Shown: positions 1 to 6,270 of the stretch, piece after piece
Numbering within the stretch: the first letter of the stretch is position 1
Layout of the letters: each line of letters begins with the position of its first letter
NCBI GenBank assembly: GCA_945903675.1
Contig: CAMDOP010000191.1
Location: 1 to 6,357, forward strand
DNA from: Crenothrix polyspora
Lineage (GTDB): Bacteria > Pseudomonadota > Gammaproteobacteria > Methylococcales > Methylomonadaceae
Reading direction: 5' to 3'
Length of the DNA: 6,357 bases
The notes under the pieces: generated by a model
What the model was told of the DNA's origin: nothing
Database searches by the model: none
The model's input: only the letters and a program-made list of their open reading frames with translations
Translations under genes and position numbers: made by a program

Positions 1-1
1 G

Positions 2-2668
2 GGTCATGCTTTCCAAGACACTATCATGGATGCCCTCACCCGCTATCATAGAATGAAAGGTTATAGCACCTTGTGGCAAGCTGGGACGGATCATGCTGGT
101 ATCGCTACGCAAATGGTGGTTGAACGCATCTGTAATGCCGAAGGTAAGACGCGCCATGATTATGGCCGTGAAAAATTCGTCGAAAAAGTTTGGCAATGGA
201 AGGAAGAATCAGGCGGTGCTATTACTCAGCAATTAAGGCGCATGGGCTCTTCACTGGATTGGAATAGAGAACGCTTCACCATGGATGACGGCATGTCCGA
301 TGCCGTTCAAGAAGTCTTTATACGCTTGTATGAAGAAGGCTTGATATATCGCGGCAAGCGCTTAGTTAACTGGGATCCTGTACTGCATACCGCAGTCTCT
401 GACTTGGAAGTATTATCCGAAGAAGAAAATGGTTCTATGTGGCATATTCGTTATCCTTTATCGAATGGTCAAGGACATTTAATCGTCGCCACCACTCGCC
501 CCGAAACCTTATTGGGTGATGCTGCAGTCGCGATACATCCTGATGATGATCGCTACAAACATCTATTAGGTGAATTCGTAGAGTTGCCGTTAACCGGCCG
601 TAGAATTCCAATTATTGCCGACGACTATGTTGATCCCGAATTTGGTACGGGTTGTGTCAAAATCACACCGGCCCATGATTTTAATGATTATGAAGTATGG
701 ACACGTCATCGTCATACCTCGGCAATTCAAGACTTGCCTCATGGCGGCTTGATTAATATTTTGACGATCGATGCTTCAATACGCAGTAATGACGAAAACG
801 AAAATCAACTGATTCCAGAGAAATACTGTGGACTCGATCGTTTCGCCGCACGTAAACAAATGGTTGCGGATCTTGATGCTCTAGGCTTATTAGAAAAAAT
901 AGTCGACCATAAATTAATGGTACCTCGTGGTGATCGCACTAACAGTGTTATTGAACCCTTATTGACCGATCAATGGTACGTTAAAGTTGGGCCTTTGGCT
1001 GAACCCGCAATAGCAGCCGTGGAAAATGGCGATATTAAATTTGTGCCTGACAACTGGAAAAATACTTATTTTGACTGGATGCGTAATATTCAAGATTGGT
1101 GTATTTCTAGGCAAATTTGGTGGGGACATCGCATCCCGGCTTGGTATGATGACCTAGGTAATATTTATGTCGGCGAGTCTGAACTAGCTATTCGTGAAAA
1201 ACACAACTTACCAGCTGATTACGCCCTTAAACAAGATGAAGACGTATTAGACACTTGGTTTTCTTCAGCTCTCTGGCCATTTTCAACCTTAGGTTGGCCA
1301 GAAAATACCGAAGAACTCGCCAAACATTATCCAACCAGTGTATTAGTCACAGGCTTTGATATTATTTTCTTCTGGGTCGCCCGTATGATTATGATGGGCC
1401 TTAAATTTCAAGGCGCAGTACCTTTTAAAGAAGTCTACATACATGGTCTAGTGCGTGATGCCGAAGGCCAAAAAATGTCAAAATCTAAAGGCAACGTACT
1501 TGATCCAATAGATATCATTGATGGTATAGATCTTGAAGCGCTGGTAGCTAAAAGAGTTGCGGGTATGATGCAACCCCATTTAGCTAAAAAGATTGAACAA
1601 GCAACCCGGAAAGATTTTCCTGACGGCATACAATCTTACGGCACCGATGCTTTGCGTTTTACTTTTGCCTCTTTAGCCTCAACGGGTCGCGACATTCGTT
1701 TTGATATGGCAAGAACAGAAGGTTATCGTAATTTCTGTAACAAGCTGTGGAATGCTGCACGTTACGTATTAATGAATACCGAAGAACAAGATAACGGTTT
1801 ATCTGATGCACCTTGTGCCTATACCCAAGTTGATCGTTGGATTATATCTAGACTCAACCAAGTCACAACCACAACCTCTCATGCTATTGATAATTATCGC
1901 TTTGATTTAGCCGCGCAAGCACTTTATGAATTCACCTGGAATGAATACTGCGACTGGTATTTGGAGCTAGCTAAAATCTCTTTACAATCTGATGATGAGG
2001 CACTGCAACGGGGTACGCGTAAAACCTTATTGACAGTACTGGAAACTCTGTTACGATTAGCCCATCCGCTAATGCCTTTTATCACCGAAGAAATCTGGCA
2101 ACGTGTTGCTCCCTTGGCTGGCATTCATGCCGACACCATTATGTTACAAGCTTATCCGATCGCAGATGAATCGCTTGTTGATGAACATGCGGTTACAGAA
2201 ATAAATTGGGTCATGAGCTTTATTCTAGGTGTGCGTCGTATTCGGGGTGAAATGAATATTGCTCCTGGTAAGCCATTACCAGTATTACTACAAAATGGCT
2301 CAGCTAACGATCAAGGTTTTTTAAATAACAACAGTGTTTATTTACAAAAAATAGGACGTTTAGCATCAATAACGTGGTTAGATAATGAAGAATCCACACC
2401 AGAATCTGCCATTGCCTTAGTGGGCGAAATGAAAATTTTAATTCCTATGGCTGGCCTTATAGATAAAGATGCTGAATTGGCACGCTTGGAAAAAGAAATA
2501 CTAAAAATCAACAATGATTTACCTAGAATTAAAGGTAAATTAAGTAACCCAACCTTTGTCGATAAAGCGCCACCTGCGGTTATAGATAAAGAGAAAGCAA
2601 AATTAGCTGAGTTATGTTCAGTGCTCAGCAACCTTGAACAACAACACGCTAAAATTCTAGCTATGTAA
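2..2668 (+). CDS. valS: Valyl-tRNA synthetase, lacking its N-terminal end
   Basis: This class I aminoacyl-tRNA synthetase charges tRNA-Val with valine in the cytoplasm and hydrolyses mischarged threonine. The reading frame is open from base 2, and the first visible residues, GHAFQDTIMDALTRYHRMKG, are the end of the HIGH-type nucleotide-binding motif. The ATG at 26 is therefore internal, and roughly 45 residues are missing compared with the E. coli enzyme. 888 residues are visible. Counting from base 2, the editing (CP1) domain shows TTRPETLLGD from about residue 164 and PAHDFNDYEV near 223-232. DWCISRQIWWGHRIPAWY lies in the catalytic core, and KMSKS is at 491-495 (bases 1472-1486). GTDALRF, an anticodon-binding helical domain (FTWNEYCDWYLEL) and a charged C-terminal coiled-coil arm (KDAELARLEKEI) follow. 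The frame is intact to TAA. Compared with E. coli as I remember it, about 10 extra residues follow the PAHDFNDYEV motif. The identification is near certain. Confidence 0.98.
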   Translation, partial: GHAFQDTIMDALTRYHRMKGYSTLWQAGTDHAGIATQMVVERICNAEGKTRHDYGREKFVEKVWQWKEESGGAITQQLRRMGSSLDWNRERFTMDDGMSDAVQEVFIRLYEEGLIYRGKRLVNWDPVLHTAVSDLEVLSEEENGSMWHIRYPLSNGQGHLIVATTRPETLLGDAAVAIHPDDDRYKHLLGEFVELPLTGRRIPIIADDYVDPEFGTGCVKITPAHDFNDYEVWTRHRHTSAIQDLPHGGLINILTIDASIRSNDENENQLIPEKYCGLDRFAARKQMVADLDALGLLEKIVDHKLMVPRGDRTNSVIEPLLTDQWYVKVGPLAEPAIAAVENGDIKFVPDNWKNTYFDWMRNIQDWCISRQIWWGHRIPAWYDDLGNIYVGESELAIREKHNLPADYALKQDEDVLDTWFSSALWPFSTLGWPENTEELAKHYPTSVLVTGFDIIFFWVARMIMMGLKFQGAVPFKEVYIHGLVRDAEGQKMSKSKGNVLDPIDIIDGIDLEALVAKRVAGMMQPHLAKKIEQATRKDFPDGIQSYGTDALRFTFASLASTGRDIRFDMARTEGYRNFCNKLWNAARYVLMNTEEQDNGLSDAPCAYTQVDRWIISRLNQVTTTTSHAIDNYRFDLAAQALYEFTWNEYCDWYLELAKISLQSDDEALQRGTRKTLLTVLETLLRLAHPLMPFITEEIWQRVAPLAGIHADTIMLQAYPIADESLVDEHAVTEINWVMSFILGVRRIRGEMNIAPGKPLPVLLQNGSANDQGFLNNNSVYLQKIGRLASITWLDNEESTPESAIALVGEMKILIPMAGLIDKDAELARLEKEILKINNDLPRIKGKLSNPTFVDKAPPAVIDKEKAKLAELCSVLSNLEQQHAKILAM

Positions 2669-2673
2669 AGAGC

Positions 2674-2753
2674 AGGCGAAGGGCTAAAGGTGAAAGGCAA
2701 AAAACATAAGTTCTACACTAGCCTTTAGCTTTTAGCCTTGCGCCTTTAACCTT
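2674..2753 (+). terminator. Candidate valS transcription terminator hairpin
   Basis: Bases 2674-2698 pair with 2721-2745 in an imperfect 25-bp stem around a 22-nt loop. The outer part is AGGCG with CGCCT, and the inner part is GGCTAAAGGTGAAAGGC (2682-2698) with GCCTTTAGCTTTTAGCC (2721-2737). I count two mismatches and three G-U pairs. A pyrimidine-rich tail containing TTTTT (2751-2756 region) follows a few bases later. The hairpin starts 5 bp after the valS stop, a normal place for a terminator. The large loop and the interrupted T-run make it atypical, and the pairing comes from the opposed heptamer blocks, so termination is inferred. Confidence 0.45.
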
Positions 2754-2777
2754 TTTCAACCCTTAACTTTAAACCTT
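2674..2777. repeat. Degenerate 7-bp repeats in two opposing blocks
   Basis: The gap between valS and pilB is almost wholly a heptanucleotide array. Bases 2674-2701 read as four units of an AGGCGAA-like heptamer. After a spacer of about 17 bp, bases 2719-2753 read as five units of TAGCCTT-like heptamers (TAGCCTT, TAGCTTT, TAGCCTT, GCGCCTT, TAACCTT), which is roughly the reverse complement of the first block. A more decayed run of ACCTT/AACTTT units continues to just before the pilB start codon. The strand asymmetry, purine-rich then pyrimidine-rich, is plain by eye. This looks like a slippage-prone intergenic repeat rather than coding sequence. I see no ORF or conventional promoter in it. Confidence 0.8.
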
Positions 2778-2781
2778 GTCA

Positions 2782-4512
2782 ATGGCGAGTCCATCTAAAA
2801 ACGCACCATTAAGTGACTTCATTCAGTACTTGATTCAAGATGGGCTACTCTCAGAAAGCGATGCTGAAACTTACAACGCACAGGCACAAAAAAAACGAAC
2901 ACCTTTATTAAGTTATCTTGTCATTAATAATTTCATTGATAGTCACCAGGTCGCCATAAAAGCCTCACAAGAATACAATTTACCGTTTTTTGATCTTGAA
3001 GCCATTGAACTTCAAAGTTTACCGATTCAATTAATGAATGAAAAACTCATACGTAAACATCATATACTTCCACTACTTAAACGCGGCGAAACATTATTTA
3101 TAGCTATTTCAGACCCCACTAACTTTCAAGCCTTAGAAGACATCAAATTTCAAAGCCAGTTGCATCCAGAAACCATACTAGTTGATGAAAAAAAATTACT
3201 CAACGCTATAGAAGCGCTGCTAGATGCAGCAGACACTTCAATATCTAATCTACTCGATGTAGAGCTGGAACATCTGGATATTAACAGTAGCAATAGTAAT
3301 GATGATGACGACGAAGATTTCATTAAAACACCAGGCAATGGGGAAATTGACGATGCGCCTGTGGTACGCTTTGTTAACAAAATATTGTTAGATGCCATTA
3401 AAAAAGGGGCTTCTGACATTCATATGGAGCCTTATGAAAAATACTTCCGTATACGCTATAGATCGGATGGCATACTTTATCAAGTCGCTAGCCCACCTAC
3501 GAATATAGCGACTCGAATCATATCCAGAATTAAAGTCATGGCTAAAATGGATATTGCCGAACGCCGAGTTCCTCAGGATGGTCGGATTAAAATGACCCTC
3601 TCTCAAAACCGAGCCATTGATTTTCGAGTCAACTCATGTCCAACGCTCTTTGGTGAAAAAATTGTCCTACGTATCCTTGATCCAAGTAGTGCTCAAATTG
3701 GTATTGAAAAACTAGGCTTCGAACCTGAACAAGAAAAACTTTTTCAATTAGCGATTAACAAACCCTATGGCATGGTTTTAGTAACCGGCCCTACCGGCAG
3801 CGGTAAAACAGTTACTCTATACACGGGGTTAAATATACTTAATAGTGTCGAACGCAACATTTCTACGGCTGAAGATCCCGTTGAAATTACAGTCGAAGGT
3901 ATTAATCAAGTTAATATGAATGTCAAAGCCGGACTGACCTTTGCCAATGCCTTACGTGCTTTTTTACGTCAAGATCCTGACGTCATAATGGTAGGTGAAA
4001 TTCGTGATTTAGAAACCGCAGAAATTGCCGTTAAAGCCGCACAAACAGGTCATCTAGTACTATCAACGCTACATACCAATGATGCTCCACAGACCTTAAA
4101 TCGTCTTATGCAAATGGGCATTGAACCTTTTAATATTGTGTCAGCTGTTATCTTAATTATAGCCCAACGTTTAGCTAGACGTTTATGTGAACACTGTAAA
4201 ACTACAGCTTCTCTCCCGGAATCAACACTTATTGCTACGGGTTTTAAAATAGAAGAATTAAACACTCTTAAAATATATCGCCCTGTCGGCTGTGAACGCT
4301 GTACCAATGGCTATAAAGGCAGAATTGGTATTTATCAAATGATGACCTTAAGTGATCATATGCGCGCACTCATATTAGAAGGCGGTAATGCTATGCAATT
4401 GGCAGAACTTGCTAAGTCCGAAGGCATCAATGACTTACGCGAATCAGGCTTAAATAAAATTCGTATGGGCATCACTAGCCTAGAAGAAATAGATAGGATA
4501 ACCAAGGATTAA
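2782..4512 (+). CDS. pilB: Type IV pilus extension ATPase PilB
   Basis: PilB is a hexameric cytoplasmic ATPase of the GspE/PulE secretion family that powers pilin addition through the PilC platform. The protein has 576 residues from the ATG at 2782, close to the usual 560-580. An N-terminal MshEN-type domain (about 10-150, with QDGLLS and the YNLPFFDLEAIEL stretch) is followed by an acidic linker (DDDDED at 174-179) and the ATPase. Walker A GPTGSGKT is at 336-343, the Asp box EDPVE at 364-368, Walker B DVIMVGEIRD at 400-409, and the His box has H424 and H431 (STLHTND). Two CxxC pairs, C469/C472 and C504/C507, form the zinc site typical of extension rather than retraction ATPases. A TTG two codons upstream (2776) could also start the frame, but ATG fits the family. 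Neither start has a recognisable Shine-Dalgarno, because repeat sequence runs up to the gene. The stop is 2 bp before pilC. Confidence 0.96.
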   Translation: MASPSKNAPLSDFIQYLIQDGLLSESDAETYNAQAQKKRTPLLSYLVINNFIDSHQVAIKASQEYNLPFFDLEAIELQSLPIQLMNEKLIRKHHILPLLKRGETLFIAISDPTNFQALEDIKFQSQLHPETILVDEKKLLNAIEALLDAADTSISNLLDVELEHLDINSSNSNDDDDEDFIKTPGNGEIDDAPVVRFVNKILLDAIKKGASDIHMEPYEKYFRIRYRSDGILYQVASPPTNIATRIISRIKVMAKMDIAERRVPQDGRIKMTLSQNRAIDFRVNSCPTLFGEKIVLRILDPSSAQIGIEKLGFEPEQEKLFQLAINKPYGMVLVTGPTGSGKTVTLYTGLNILNSVERNISTAEDPVEITVEGINQVNMNVKAGLTFANALRAFLRQDPDVIMVGEIRDLETAEIAVKAAQTGHLVLSTLHTNDAPQTLNRLMQMGIEPFNIVSAVILIIAQRLARRLCEHCKTTASLPESTLIATGFKIEELNTLKIYRPVGCERCTNGYKGRIGIYQMMTLSDHMRALILEGGNAMQLAELAKSEGINDLRESGLNKIRMGITSLEEIDRITKD

Positions 4513-4514
4513 TC

Positions 4515-5732
4515 ATGGCTGACAAAATCGAACAACTTGATTTTATCTGGGAAGGTTTTGATAAAAACAGAAAAAAAATAAAGGGTGAACTGCCTGCAAA
4601 AAGCGAAGCAATGGCACGTACAGAGTTAAAACGACAAGGTTATCGCGTCACAAGAATAAGAAAAAAATCCAAGCCCTTATTTACAAGAGTACGAAAAATC
4701 ACACCCGGTGACATCGCTATTTTTTCAAGGCAATTAGCCACCATGCTTAAAGCTGGAATCCCTTTAGTACAAGCATTCGATATTATTGGCAATGGCCACG
4801 AAAATCCAAGCATGCAACTGATGCTGCTGAGCATAAAGGTCGATCTTGAAAGTGGCGACACCTTGGCAGAATCACTTAAAAAGAATCCACTCTACTTTGA
4901 CGAATTATTCTGCAATTTGGTTGAAGCCGGCGAAAGTGCTGGCGTACTGGAAACACTGCTTGACAAGATTGCCACGTATAAAGAAAAAACCGAGTCCATG
5001 AAGAAGAAAATCAAAAAAGCATTAACTTACCCTAGCGCAGTCATTATCGTCGCTTTTATTGTTACAGCCATACTCCTGCTATTTGTAGTGCCAGTCTTTG
5101 AAGATCTATTTAAAAGTTTTGGTGCTGATCTACCTATATTTACCCGCATGATTGTCGACATGTCTAAAGCGCTGAAACAAATCTGGTGGCTAGTACTTGG
5201 CATTATCTTCGCAGTTATTTATATTTTTATTTACTTCAAGAAGCGTTCACCAGCCTTTAATCGCTATCTAGATAGAATCCTATTAAAAATCCCTGTGATC
5301 GGTACTATTTTAAACAAGTCAGCGATTGCCCGCTTTGCCAGAACCTTGTCAACCTTGTCTGCGGCGGGCATTCCTTTGGTTAATGCACTACAGTCGGTTT
5401 CTGGCTCCTGTGGCAATATTATGTATAGCGAAGCCGTGTTGAAAATGCGTGAAGAAGTAGCAACAGGACAACGCTTACAATATGCTATGTTACAAACCAT
5501 GTTATTTCCACATATGGTGCAGCAAATGATTGCTATTGGCGAAGAATCAGGCTCTATGGATGCCATGCTGGCTAAAGTTGCTGACTTTTATGAAGAAGAA
5601 GTCGATAATCTGGTCGATAATTTAAGCAGCTTAATGGAGCCTATGATTATGGTGGTTTTAGGCGTACTCATAGGTGGCTTAGTCGTTGCTATGTACCTGC
5701 CTATATTTAAGATGGGCGCTGCCATTAATTAA
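4515..5732 (+). CDS. pilC: Type IV pilus inner-membrane platform protein PilC
   Basis: PilC is the GspF-family membrane protein that couples PilB ATPase motion to pilin assembly. It has 405 residues, the normal family length. The N-terminal cytoplasmic part has the FIWEGFDKNRKKIKGEL beta-rich stretch and the SRQLATMLKAGIPLVQAFDI signature (about 71-90). Two T2SSF repeats follow, about 68-190 and 272-392, each with a GE.SG element (GESAGVLE near 139-146, GEESGSMD near 342-349). Membrane segments are predicted near 174-195, 222-242 and 376-397, ending in VVAMYLPIFKMG. The ATG is preceded by AAGGA at 4504-4508, inside the last codons of pilB, six bases upstream. With the 2-bp gap this points to cotranscription and probably translational coupling. 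The frame is intact. pilD, often the next gene in gammaproteobacteria, does not follow. Confidence 0.96.
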   Translation: MADKIEQLDFIWEGFDKNRKKIKGELPAKSEAMARTELKRQGYRVTRIRKKSKPLFTRVRKITPGDIAIFSRQLATMLKAGIPLVQAFDIIGNGHENPSMQLMLLSIKVDLESGDTLAESLKKNPLYFDELFCNLVEAGESAGVLETLLDKIATYKEKTESMKKKIKKALTYPSAVIIVAFIVTAILLLFVVPVFEDLFKSFGADLPIFTRMIVDMSKALKQIWWLVLGIIFAVIYIFIYFKKRSPAFNRYLDRILLKIPVIGTILNKSAIARFARTLSTLSAAGIPLVNALQSVSGSCGNIMYSEAVLKMREEVATGQRLQYAMLQTMLFPHMVQQMIAIGEESGSMDAMLAKVADFYEEEVDNLVDNLSSLMEPMIMVVLGVLIGGLVVAMYLPIFKMGAAIN

Positions 5733-5770
5733 AACGAGTGTTACACAGTAAAGTTGCTTTAATCTCGTTT
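5732..5770 (+). terminator. Inverted repeat just after pilC, possible terminator
   Basis: AAACGAG (5732-5738) pairs with CTCGTTT (5764-5770). Inside it lies a small hairpin, TAAAG (5749-5753) with CTTTA (5757-5761), around a 3-nt loop. The outer repeat starts on the last base of the pilC stop codon, as intrinsic terminators of compact operons often do. The trailing run has only three Ts before the GC-rich repeat begins and the stems are short, so termination is uncertain. The left edge of the downstream repeat element coincides with the end of this structure. Confidence 0.35.
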
Positions 5771-5834
5771 GCCGCGCCGAGCACCGCAGGTTTTGGTGAG
5801 ATTAGCCCGAAGGGGCGCGGCATGGATGCCGCGC

Positions 5835-5868
5835 GGCGGTAGGAGGGCAGGAAGCCCTCTCTACCGCC
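5835..5868. repeat. Strong 14-bp hairpin inside the composite element
   Basis: GGCGGTAG (5835-5842) and GAGGGC (5843-5848) pair with GCCCTC (5854-5859) and CTACCGCC (5861-5868). Only T5860 is bulged, and the loop is the five bases AGGAA (5849-5853). This is one of the two most stable stems in the window. A run of Cs follows rather than Ts, so it is not a standard terminator in the + direction. Confidence 0.8.
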
Positions 5869-5924
5869 CCCCGACAAAACCGAGAAGCGCAGGAAGCAGC
5901 GGCAATCGAGCCGCCTTTTCTTTG

Positions 5925-5958
5925 GATACTTTCTTTTGGCGGAGCAAAAGAAAGTATC
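5925..5958. repeat. Perfect 14-bp palindrome, GATACTTTCTTTTG type
   Basis: GATACTTTCTTTTG (5925-5938) is exactly reverse-complementary to CAAAAGAAAGTATC (5945-5958) around the six-base loop GCGGAG. The sequence resembles a palindromic core found, from memory, in dispersed repeats of many proteobacteria. When translated it yields the FSLDTFFWRSKRK-like peptide seen in many spurious hypothetical proteins. It could act as a DNA-level recombination or transposase target, or stabilise the 3' end of an upstream message. Neither role can be shown here. Confidence 0.85.
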
Positions 5959-6094
5959 TCGCCCTCGGGTGCGAATACCCGATTAAAACAACCGTCGCGA
6001 TAGCGACCTCATTATTCGTTTTTTATAAGCCACTTAATGGCTGCGTAACATAAGAAATTACTACAAACTTCTTTAAATGAGCTCTTAACAACTA

Positions 6095-6122
6095 TTGATT
6101 ATTATGAATACCTGCGTAGAAT
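6095..6122 (+). promoter_or_regulatory. Candidate sigma70 promoter for the hydrogenase gene
   Basis: TTGATT (6095-6100) and TAGAAT (6117-6122) match the -35 and -10 consensus at 4 of 6 and 5 of 6 positions, with a 16-bp spacer, one base short of the optimum. A start near 6129 would leave a leader of about 140 nt. The setting is AT-rich, where chance matches are common, so this is only a candidate. Confidence 0.4.
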
Positions 6123-6232
6123 CAACTAACAAATTAGACGTTTATCGCATCAATTCCAGACTTAAAAAGTTACTCTAGCTTTACCACTATTATTATTTTC
6201 CAGTCCTAGCTAACTATTTTCCGGTATCGATT

Positions 6233-6260
6233 GAGCAGTCTTGCTGCTCCTCTAAGGAGT
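6233..6260 (+). promoter_or_regulatory. Hydrogenase ribosome binding site with overlapping hairpins
   Basis: TAAGGAGT (6253-6260) is a strong Shine-Dalgarno, with its GGAG ending 11 bases before the ATG at 6271. It supports that start. AGGAG (6255-6259) can pair with CTCCT (6247-6251) across a 3-nt loop, which would hide the site. An upstream stem, GAGCAG (6233-6238) with CTGCTC (6244-6249), uses part of the same CTCCT segment. The two stems exclude each other. The site is clear; a regulatory role for the stems is inference. Confidence 0.6.
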
Positions 6261-6270
6261 CATCACTATT

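Larger units (their letters stand above)
5771..6007. repeat. GC-rich composite element of nested hairpins
   Basis: This stretch is much richer in GC than its neighbours and is packed with complementary arms: GCCGCGCC (5771-5778) with GGCGCGGC (5814-5821), GCGCGGCAT (5815-5823) with ATGCCGCGC (5826-5834), GGTTTTG (5789-5795) with CAAAACC (5875-5881), GCGGC (5899-5903) with GCCGC (5910-5914), TCGGGT (5965-5970) with ACCCGA (5977-5982), GTCGC (5994-5998) with GCGAC (6003-6007), and the two long hairpins listed separately. Some arms compete with each other. The 3' half carries the CTTTCTTTTG/CAAAAGAAAG palindrome that I recall as widespread in intergenic repeats of gamma- and betaproteobacteria, including methanotrophs. 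That recollection is not checked. A 94-codon frame across it (5769-6053) has a low-complexity, arginine-rich product without family features, and I do not regard it as a gene. A non-autonomous mobile repeat is the best guess. Confidence 0.75.
6008..6270 (+). other. AT-rich leader upstream of the hydrogenase gene
   Basis: This stretch of about 260 bp after the GC-rich element has no ORF I would support on either strand. It contains a T6 run at 6019-6024 and a small hairpin AGCCA (6028-6032) with TGGCT (6038-6042). It also holds a candidate promoter at 6095-6122 and the hydrogenase ribosome binding site with its hairpins (6233-6260). It most likely serves as the promoter and 5' untranslated region of the hydrogenase gene. 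Confidence 0.55.

Noticed and set aside
26..28. ATG at 26 as the valS start codon
   Set aside because: The frame is open upstream to base 2 and encodes the conserved GHAFQDTI residues of the HIGH motif region, so this ATG is internal.
2338..2700. A 120-codon open frame on the - strand
   Set aside because: It overlaps the clearly coding C-terminal end of valS and has no recognisable features. It is a shadow of the real frame, like the other minus-strand frames inside valS, pilB and pilC.
5771..6007. CRISPR array
   Set aside because: There are no regularly spaced direct repeats with unique spacers. The structure consists of distinct inverted repeats.
5994..6024. GTCGC/GCGAC hairpin followed by a T6 run as an intrinsic terminator
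   Set aside because: The stem is only 5 bp and the T-run begins 11 bases after it, too far for a standard terminator.
5769..6053. A 94-codon open frame on the + strand after pilC
   Set aside because: It lies almost entirely on the hairpin repeat, has biased arginine/proline/glycine composition, no known domain and no convincing ribosome binding site. It is best explained as a translated repeat.
6223..6236. GG-N10-GC spacing suggestive of a sigma54 promoter before the hydrogenase gene
   Set aside because: Only the invariant dinucleotides match. The surrounding bases do not resemble TGGCAC and TTGC, and such spacing is common by chance.
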